Positions 1 to 5,138 of a stretch of DNA of 7,263 nucleotides are shown piece by piece. Source of the stretch: Geobacter sp. (GTDB lineage: Bacteria; Desulfobacterota; Desulfuromonadia; Geobacterales; DSM-12255). Each line of letters begins with the position of its first letter. Within the stretch, counting starts at the first letter, position 1. The notes under the pieces are model-generated. The model was not told the DNA's origin. It saw only the letters and a program-made list of their open reading frames with translations, and ran no database searches. The stretch lies in the NCBI GenBank assembly GCA_012026855.1, contig VEOV01000253.1, positions 1 to 7,263 of the forward strand, given 5' to 3'. The translations under genes were made by a program, and so were the position numbers.

Positions 1-150
1 AACGGGCACCGTCTGTGCCAGGCCGATGCTGCCACGCTTTGCCATGAAATCCATATGCGGTGTTTTTGCGGCCTGCAGCGGCGTCCTGCCGTCCAGTTGG
101 GGAAGCTTCTCGTCAGACATGCCGTCGCCAAGCAGTACTATGTATTTCAT
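1..150 (-). CDS. apgM: ApgM-like cofactor-independent phosphoglycerate mutase (or proposed homoserine kinase relative), 5' part only
   Basis: Reading the minus strand from an ATG at 150-148 gives 50 uninterrupted codons up to the left edge, beginning MKYIVLLGDGMSDEKLPQLD and continuing with GRTPLQAAKTPHMD. This is the typical start of the archaeal-type, 2,3-bisphosphoglycerate-independent phosphoglycerate mutases (COG3635, alkaline-phosphatase superfamily). In that superfamily the Asp of the GDG motif (here D9) is a metal ligand. The family interconverts 3- and 2-phosphoglycerate in the cytoplasm. A bacterial subgroup has instead been proposed to act as homoserine kinase in threonine synthesis, and the 50 visible residues cannot separate the two. 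A good Shine-Dalgarno (AAAGGA, five bases before ATG) supports the start. The gene lies 18 bases after xerD on the same strand, so it is probably co-transcribed. The remaining ~350 codons are outside the window. Family assignment is fairly sure; substrate is not. Confidence 0.78.
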   Translation of the reverse strand, partial: MKYIVLLGDGMSDEKLPQLDGRTPLQAAKTPHMDFMAKRGSIGLAQTVPV

Positions 151-155
151 AAATA

Positions 156-161
156 TCCTTT
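156..161 (-). promoter_or_regulatory. Ribosome binding site of the apgM-like gene
   Basis: The minus strand reads AAAGGA-TATTT-ATG, a Shine-Dalgarno with a five-base spacer. It sits wholly in the 18-base gap between the xerD stop (171-169) and the ATG at 150. The gap is too short for a separate promoter plus terminator, which supports read-through from xerD. Confidence 0.75.
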
Positions 162-168
162 CAACGTT

Positions 169-1059
169 TCACCCTCGCGGATGAATCTCTTTATGGAGTT
201 TCTTGAGCCGGTCACCGCTAATGTGGGTGTATATCTGGGTTGTCGCAAGGTCGGCATGGCCGAGCATCATCTGCACACTGCGCAGGTCTGCCCCGTTCTC
301 CAGCAGATGGGTGGCAAATGAGTGCCGCAGGGTATGGGGAGAGATGCCGCTCCTGATGCCTGCCTGCAACGCCCGTTTTTTTATAATATTCCAGAAAGCC
401 TGTCTTGTCATCCTCTCTCCGAGCCGGCTGAGGAAAAGATACGGCCGCCCCTTGCGTTCACTGTCCGGTGCTGCTGCGGGCAGCTGCAGATACTCTTCCA
501 GAGCGACTTTTGCCGCCTCTCCGATGGGCACCAGCCGCTCCTTGTCACCTTTACCAGAGGTGAGCAGGTAGCCGGCCGACAGGTTGATATCGGAAATTTT
601 CAGGGCAACCAGCTCGGAAACCCGCAGTCCGGTGGCATAGAGCAGTTGCAGCATGGCCCGGTCGCGAACATTAATGGGATCGATCCCCACCGGTGAAGCC
701 AGCAGCGCCTCAACCTCATCCTTGCTGAGGGTTGCCGGCAGCTTGCCGGGAAGCCGCGGCGACTCAATGACTGAAGTCGGATTTGCGTCACAGTGATGTT
801 CAATCAGCAGGAAACGGTGGAACATCCTGATGGCCGAGAGTGCCCTGGCACGGCTGCGGGGCGACAACCCTGCCGCTCTCAGGTCAGCGATGAAGCCGGC
901 GACATCGGTCGGCTTGATCCGCGAGAGCTCCGTAATGCCGCTTTTCTCCAGGAAGCCGAGATAAGCGCAGATGTCCCGGCTGTAGGCATCAAGGGTATTG
1001 CGGCTCAGCCCTTTCTCCACCAGGAGCCAGGCGAGAAAGATGTCCAGGAACTCATTCAC
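169..1059 (-). CDS. xerD: Site-specific tyrosine recombinase XerD
   Basis: This is a 296-residue tyrosine recombinase, the usual length for XerC/XerD. With its partner XerC it resolves chromosome dimers at dif near the terminus, normally under FtsK control at the septum. An N-terminal core-binding (SAM-like) domain spans about residues 1-90 and the catalytic domain about 106-285. All catalytic residues are present: R146 (in ATGLRVSEL), K170 (in SGKGDKERLVPI), H242 and R245 (in HTLRHSFATHLL), H268 (in LGH) and the nucleophile Y277 (in TTQIYTH). Each lies two residues before the remembered E. coli XerD position. MTRQAFW and the C-terminal HKEIHPRG also resemble XerD more than XerC. The start is GTG at 1059-1057, overlapping the glnD stop by four bases (GTGA). 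Its Shine-Dalgarno is weak (AGG, ten bases upstream), so initiation probably depends on ribosomes finishing glnD. XerC is the main alternative. Confidence 0.93.
   Translation of the reverse strand: MNEFLDIFLAWLLVEKGLSRNTLDAYSRDICAYLGFLEKSGITELSRIKPTDVAGFIADLRAAGLSPRSRARALSAIRMFHRFLLIEHHCDANPTSVIESPRLPGKLPATLSKDEVEALLASPVGIDPINVRDRAMLQLLYATGLRVSELVALKISDINLSAGYLLTSGKGDKERLVPIGEAAKVALEEYLQLPAAAPDSERKGRPYLFLSRLGERMTRQAFWNIIKKRALQAGIRSGISPHTLRHSFATHLLENGADLRSVQMMLGHADLATTQIYTHISGDRLKKLHKEIHPRG
1056..1059 (-). promoter_or_regulatory. GTGA stop/start overlap coupling glnD to xerD
   Basis: On the minus strand the four bases GTGA hold both the GTG start of xerD (1059-1057) and the TGA stop of glnD (1058-1056). 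The preceding sequence offers only AGG at 1072-1070 as a weak ribosome binding site. This arrangement is typical of translational coupling by termination-reinitiation; that reading is inferred from the arrangement. Confidence 0.75.
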
Positions 1060-3755
1060 GAATCGATCGCCTGCTGCAGCCGGCTCCGGATCTCTGCCAG
1101 CTTTTCCTCGGCAGTTATCTTGTGGCCGAAAATATCGCGCACATAGAAGACGTCTGCCGCCTGGTCGACCTTGGTGGAGATCTTCGACACGCCGATGTAA
1201 AGCCCGAGTTCACTCAGGGTAGCGGTGATGCTGTACAGCAGGCCGACCTTGTCATGGGTATAGATATCGATGACCGTGTAGTCTACAGAAACCTCATTGT
1301 CAATCTCCACCCTGGTCGGGAACCGTGGTTTGGGTTTGACATCAAGCAGATTGCTTTTCTTCCGCTTGTCAACCAGAGTCTGCACCCTGACTTTCCCCTC
1401 AAGAACTGACTGCATATCAGCCTTGAGCCTGTTCCAGCGGTTTTCATCGGTAATGATGAACCCCTGGGGCGAGTTGACCTGCAGGATATCCAGCGCCTTG
1501 CCGTTACTGCTGGTGTGGATCTGGGCCCCGAGGATGTTGACTCCATTGGCCGCCATGACGCCGGTGATTTTTGCAAACAGTGCCGGCATATCCCGGGTGG
1601 CAATGGTGAAATGGGTAAAGCCGAGATCCTGCCGATGATCCAGCATGATCACCAGTGACTCTGTTTCGAGGAGATGGAGAATCTTGACATGCTCGGCAAT
1701 CTGCTCCGGTGAATTGGAGAGCGTATGCCTGGTAGTAAGGGCCTTCAACTCGGCCTTCACATCCGCCTGGGGGAGCTCGTTTTCCAGGAGAGTCGCCACT
1801 TTGCGGCGCACCGACTTGACCCGCTCACCGCTTGCCTCAAGACGGAAGTCTCCCCGTTCCAGCACCTGGTAGGTCTTGTCGAACAGCTCCCGGAACAGCA
1901 TCTTTTTCCACTCTGTCCAGACATCCGGCCCGACCCCCTTGACATCGGCATAGGTGAGCAGGTAGAGCATCTTCAGGTTCTCGCTGCTCTCCATCTGGCG
2001 GGCAAAGTCGATAATCATCCGCTCGTCGTGCAGGTCGCGCCGCTGGGCAATGTGGGCAAAAAGGAGATGCTGGCGGACAAGGAATTCAAGCCGCTCGCTG
2101 TCCTCCTTGCACAGCCCCATCCTTCTGGCGATGGTCCGGCAGAGGAGCGCACCCTTTTCAGCGTGCCCGCCCCCCTCGCCTTTACCGATATCGTGCAGCA
2201 GCACCGCCAGCAGCATCAGCTCCCGCTTCTGCAGCTCCCTGGCCAGGGAGGGCAGATCGGGCAGCTCGTCGGCATGCTCCCCCTGCCAGAGCCTGACTAT
2301 CTCCTCGACGCAGAAGAGCGAGTGGGTATCGACGGTGAAGATGTGATAGATGTCGTGCTGCACCTTGCAGTAGATCCGCTCGAACTCGGGTATGAACTGG
2401 TTGAGGAATTCCAGGTGGTGCATCAGCTTCAGGGTTTCCACAACCCCTTTGTCGGCCCGCAGGATATTGAAGAAGGAGTTGTTGACCTCCTTGCTGCGGC
2501 GAAACTTGTCATTGATTAGGTCCCGCCGCTGCCTGATGAGCGACTTCACATCGACCGAAAGCCGGACCCCCTGTTTCTGGGCAGCTTCGAAAACCTTCAT
2601 CAACAGCGCCGGATTCTCATCAACCACCGCTTCGTCCGGGATGATCAGTTCACCCCGGATGACAAACAGCCCGTCGCCAAGGGGTCTTCTGATGAAATAG
2701 CCGAGAATCTTACCGGGGCTGTCGTCACGGCGGCGGCAGCGACTGATGAGGGAGGCGGACAGATGCTCGGTACGGGTCGCCTGCAGATAGTACTCCCGCA
2801 TGAACTCCTCGACGGCAAGTGATTTGCCCTTGTCCTGGAAACCGCAGAATGCGGCCAGGGAAATCTGCGCCTCGAAGGTGAGCTGGTCGTTCTTCCTGCC
2901 GGCCAGGTAGTGTAGTTCGTTGCGCAGCCGCCAGAGATAGGACTTGGCTGCCTCAAAGGCCTCGACCTCCTCCTCGGAGAGCACCCCCTTGATGACCAGT
3001 TCACGCATGGTCGTAATCTTGAATTTGAGCTTGGCTACCCAGATGGCTGTCTGGATATCCCGCAGCCCACCCTCGCTCTCCTTGATGTTCGGCTCCAGGA
3101 TATAGATCGATGAGCCGTACTTCCCCCGCCTGGTCTCGATTTCCTGGATTTTGTCCTTAATGAAAGAATCACTCCCCTTGACCACCAGCTGACTCTGGAA
3201 AGTCTTCCAGAATTCGTCGAACAGCGAGCTGCTGCCGCCAAGGTGGCGGCTGTCGAGCATTGCGGTCCTGACCGTTGAATCACCCTTGCCCATCTCGATG
3301 CAGTCGCTGATTGTCCTCACGGAGTAGCCCACATCCAGGCGCATGTCCCAGAGGAAGTAGAGCAGTTTCTGGGAAATGCTCTCCACGACCTGGGGCGCCT
3401 TGCCGTTATGGAGAAACATGATGTCGATGTCGGAAAACGGGTTGAGCTCCCCTCGGCCGTACCCCCCCACAGCCACCAGGCTCATTTCAGGAAGCTCCTG
3501 GTCAGCGGCCATGTCAGCCAGAATGGAGTTGTAAAGCTTGAGGATCACGGTATCGGTCATGGAGGTGATCAGCCCGACAACCTCGGCACCGCTGGCGCCG
3601 CCATGGTGAATCCCCTTGATCTTTTCCCGGTAATGGGAGAGAAACCGCCGTGAACCGGCCAGGTAGAGCGGCCGCTTCTCCTCGAAGGAAGCCTTGCCGG
3701 CATCGCCGCCATACTGGGTTTCATCAGGGAAATAACGATCTATTGTGTAATCCAT
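1056..3755 (-). CDS. glnD: Bifunctional [protein-PII] uridylyltransferase/uridylyl-removing enzyme GlnD
   Basis: GlnD is the cytoplasmic nitrogen sensor. At low glutamine it adds UMP to PII proteins (GlnB/GlnK), and at high glutamine it removes it, thereby steering glutamine synthetase adenylylation and nitrogen-regulated transcription. At 899 residues it matches the family's ~890. Domains in order: a nucleotidyltransferase with GGYGRGEL (97-104) and SDID (108-111), where D109 and D111 are the expected metal-binding pair; the GlnD-specific KESEGGLRDIQ (225-235); an HD domain for uridylyl removal with H478, HDIGKG (521-526), H563/H568 and D604; and two C-terminal ACT domains at about 711-790 and 828-895, which in this family sense glutamine. 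The ATG at 3755-3753 has AAAGGA ten bases upstream, partly overlapping the amidase stop, with a 15-base gap between genes. Its own stop overlaps the xerD start. All key motifs are intact, so both activities are expected. Confidence 0.97.
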   Translation of the reverse strand: MDYTIDRYFPDETQYGGDAGKASFEEKRPLYLAGSRRFLSHYREKIKGIHHGGASGAEVVGLITSMTDTVILKLYNSILADMAADQELPEMSLVAVGGYGRGELNPFSDIDIMFLHNGKAPQVVESISQKLLYFLWDMRLDVGYSVRTISDCIEMGKGDSTVRTAMLDSRHLGGSSSLFDEFWKTFQSQLVVKGSDSFIKDKIQEIETRRGKYGSSIYILEPNIKESEGGLRDIQTAIWVAKLKFKITTMRELVIKGVLSEEEVEAFEAAKSYLWRLRNELHYLAGRKNDQLTFEAQISLAAFCGFQDKGKSLAVEEFMREYYLQATRTEHLSASLISRCRRRDDSPGKILGYFIRRPLGDGLFVIRGELIIPDEAVVDENPALLMKVFEAAQKQGVRLSVDVKSLIRQRRDLINDKFRRSKEVNNSFFNILRADKGVVETLKLMHHLEFLNQFIPEFERIYCKVQHDIYHIFTVDTHSLFCVEEIVRLWQGEHADELPDLPSLARELQKRELMLLAVLLHDIGKGEGGGHAEKGALLCRTIARRMGLCKEDSERLEFLVRQHLLFAHIAQRRDLHDERMIIDFARQMESSENLKMLYLLTYADVKGVGPDVWTEWKKMLFRELFDKTYQVLERGDFRLEASGERVKSVRRKVATLLENELPQADVKAELKALTTRHTLSNSPEQIAEHVKILHLLETESLVIMLDHRQDLGFTHFTIATRDMPALFAKITGVMAANGVNILGAQIHTSSNGKALDILQVNSPQGFIITDENRWNRLKADMQSVLEGKVRVQTLVDKRKKSNLLDVKPKPRFPTRVEIDNEVSVDYTVIDIYTHDKVGLLYSITATLSELGLYIGVSKISTKVDQAADVFYVRDIFGHKITAEEKLAEIRSRLQQAIDS

Positions 3756-3765
3756 GGGCTAGCAG

Positions 3766-3771
3766 TCCTTT
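3766..3771 (-). promoter_or_regulatory. Ribosome binding site of glnD overlapping the amidase stop codon
   Basis: The minus strand reads TAA-AAGGA, where TAA (3773-3771) ends the amidase and AAAGGA (3771-3766) is the glnD Shine-Dalgarno. A ten-base spacer separates it from the ATG at 3755. Ribosomes ending on the amidase would cover this site. It fixes the glnD start and suggests co-translation. Confidence 0.7.
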
Positions 3772-5123
3772 TACTTGAGCGAACTTATGTAGGCATGAAC
3801 CCCGTCGACAATCCCTTCGGCAGTTTGCTCAAGGAACTGGGGATCGCTGAGCCGGGCCTCTTCCTGGGCGTTGCTGATGAAGGCGCTTTCCACCAGGATG
3901 CTCGGCATGGTGGCGCCGACGAGCACATAAAACGGCCCCTGCTTGACGCCAAGGTTTCTTGTGGAGGGGTGACGACCGGAGATCCGCCGGTAGAGTGACT
4001 TCTGCACCTCTTCAGCCAGATGGGCAGAGTCATTGAGCTTGTAGTTGGCCATCAGGTCGAAGAGCACCGCCTGCAGCAGGCTGACCTTTTCCAGGGAGGT
4101 GCCGTTCTCCCTGGCGGCAAGCTGGGCCGCCTTCTCGGTTTTGGCCAGGTTCAGGTAATAGGTCTCGATCCCTGAAGCGCTCCGATTGAGCGCCGCATTG
4201 GCATGAACGGAGACAAAAAGATCAGCCCCCACCTGGTTGGCAATGGCAGTGCGCTCCTGCAGTTCGATGAAAACATCGGTGGAGCGGGTCATGACCACAT
4301 CAAGGCCCAGGTCGTTCTTCAGTTTTTTCGCCAGGGAGAGGCCGATCGCCAGCACCACATCCTTCTCCTGCAGACCGCTCGGCCCCACCGCTCCCGGGTC
4401 CTTGCCGCCATGGCCGGGATCGACGACAATCCGCCGGACCTTGCCGGACTTGAGCGGCGCCCGTGGCGGCGCTTTTTGGACAAGGGACTCTTTCGGCTGA
4501 TCAGGTGCCAGCTTGGCAAGCTCCTTCTGCACAGACTCGTCCGTAGAGGCTGGCAAGGCTGCGATGGCCGGGGGCAGTGCGCTGATCGAGGCCTGCCGCT
4601 CTCCCTTGACATCGACAATAATCCTGAAAGGGTCGGCAAAGGTGAAGATCTTGTAGTCCTTGATATTGTCCACATCCAGCACGACCCTGACCGTATCGGC
4701 GCTGTACTGGGCAGCACGGGCGCTCTTCAGCAGGCCGTCGCCTATGGCAAGTTCCTTGACGGCTGCGCCCAGTTTTGCCCCGTTGATATCGAAATAGATT
4801 CTGCTGGGGATGGCCGAACCGGGTGACTTGGCGATCTCATGCTTTTCGAAGGAGACCTCGTGGTTCAGGGTAACCGCAACCCTGGTATAGTCAGGAGTTG
4901 ACCAGTGCTTCATCTCAGTCAGGAGGACTTTCCCCGGCAGAGGCTTCACCGGCAGGGGGGCTGGCGAGCTCTTCCGTGTGGCAGCTGTTTTTTTACCTTT
5001 TGTTTTGGAACTCTTTTTGACGCTCTTGCTGCTTCGCTTTTTTGCCGGTTCTGCAGAGAAGACAGGCACGGCCATGGTGAGCGTTATTAACAGTGTCAGT
5101 AGCAGCAGGGCGATACGGCGCAT
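3771..5123 (-). CDS. Exported N-acetylmuramoyl-L-alanine amidase (AmiC-like: AMIN plus Amidase_3)
   Basis: This 450-residue periplasmic zinc amidase cleaves the bond between N-acetylmuramic acid and the L-Ala of the peptide stem; relatives AmiA/B/C split septal peptidoglycan during cell separation. Residues 1 to about 24 form a signal peptide (hydrophobic run 4-19, cleavage near VFSA). It looks Sec-type rather than Tat. Residues 28-51 are half Lys/Arg. About 65-175 fits an AMIN domain, which targets septal peptidoglycan in AmiC. The catalytic domain spans about 230-448. It has H238 in VVDPGHGGKDPGA, E253, H307 in SVHANAA and E412 in ILVESAFISN, which are the expected zinc ligands and catalytic Glu. 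Residues ~329-375 lie where AmiB/AmiC-type enzymes carry an autoinhibitory helix, so a LytM-type activator may control it (inference). ATG shares one base with the mutS stop and has a strong Shine-Dalgarno. Whether it is the AmiB or AmiC counterpart is uncertain. Confidence 0.94.
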   Translation of the reverse strand: MRRIALLLLTLLITLTMAVPVFSAEPAKKRSSKSVKKSSKTKGKKTAATRKSSPAPLPVKPLPGKVLLTEMKHWSTPDYTRVAVTLNHEVSFEKHEIAKSPGSAIPSRIYFDINGAKLGAAVKELAIGDGLLKSARAAQYSADTVRVVLDVDNIKDYKIFTFADPFRIIVDVKGERQASISALPPAIAALPASTDESVQKELAKLAPDQPKESLVQKAPPRAPLKSGKVRRIVVDPGHGGKDPGAVGPSGLQEKDVVLAIGLSLAKKLKNDLGLDVVMTRSTDVFIELQERTAIANQVGADLFVSVHANAALNRSASGIETYYLNLAKTEKAAQLAARENGTSLEKVSLLQAVLFDLMANYKLNDSAHLAEEVQKSLYRRISGRHPSTRNLGVKQGPFYVLVGATMPSILVESAFISNAQEEARLSDPQFLEQTAEGIVDGVHAYISSLK

Positions 5124-5138
5124 CAGAGCATCCTCCTC
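5121..5138 (-). promoter_or_regulatory. Strong Shine-Dalgarno and TGATG overlap at the mutS/amidase junction
   Basis: The last codons of mutS contain GAGGAGGA (5138-5131). Its AGGAGG core lies eight bases before the amidase ATG (5123-5121). The mutS stop TGA (5125-5123) shares its final A with that ATG. The strong site within mutS means the amidase can be translated well both by coupling and by independent initiation on the same mRNA. Confidence 0.8.

Noticed and set aside
151..168. Possible terminator or promoter between xerD and the apgM-like gene
   Set aside because: The 18-base gap holds only a Shine-Dalgarno and an AT-rich spacer; there is no inverted repeat and no room for -35 and -10 elements.
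169..1059. xerD as an integrase of a prophage or integrative element
   Set aside because: The length, XerD-type C-terminus, position inside a housekeeping operon, lack of flanking repeats or tRNA, and base composition like its neighbours all fit a chromosomal XerD.
1725..2519. A 264-codon open frame on the plus strand opposite glnD
   Set aside because: It is antisense to the HD region of glnD, its translation shows no known motif, and codon structure is explained by GlnD.
3234..3250. Perfect 7-bp inverted repeat with a 3-base loop (GCCGCCA-AGG-TGGCGGC), terminator-like
   Set aside because: It lies inside the glnD coding sequence around Leu-Gly-Gly-Ser, has no T-run after it on either strand, and is explained by Gly/Ser/Leu codon use.
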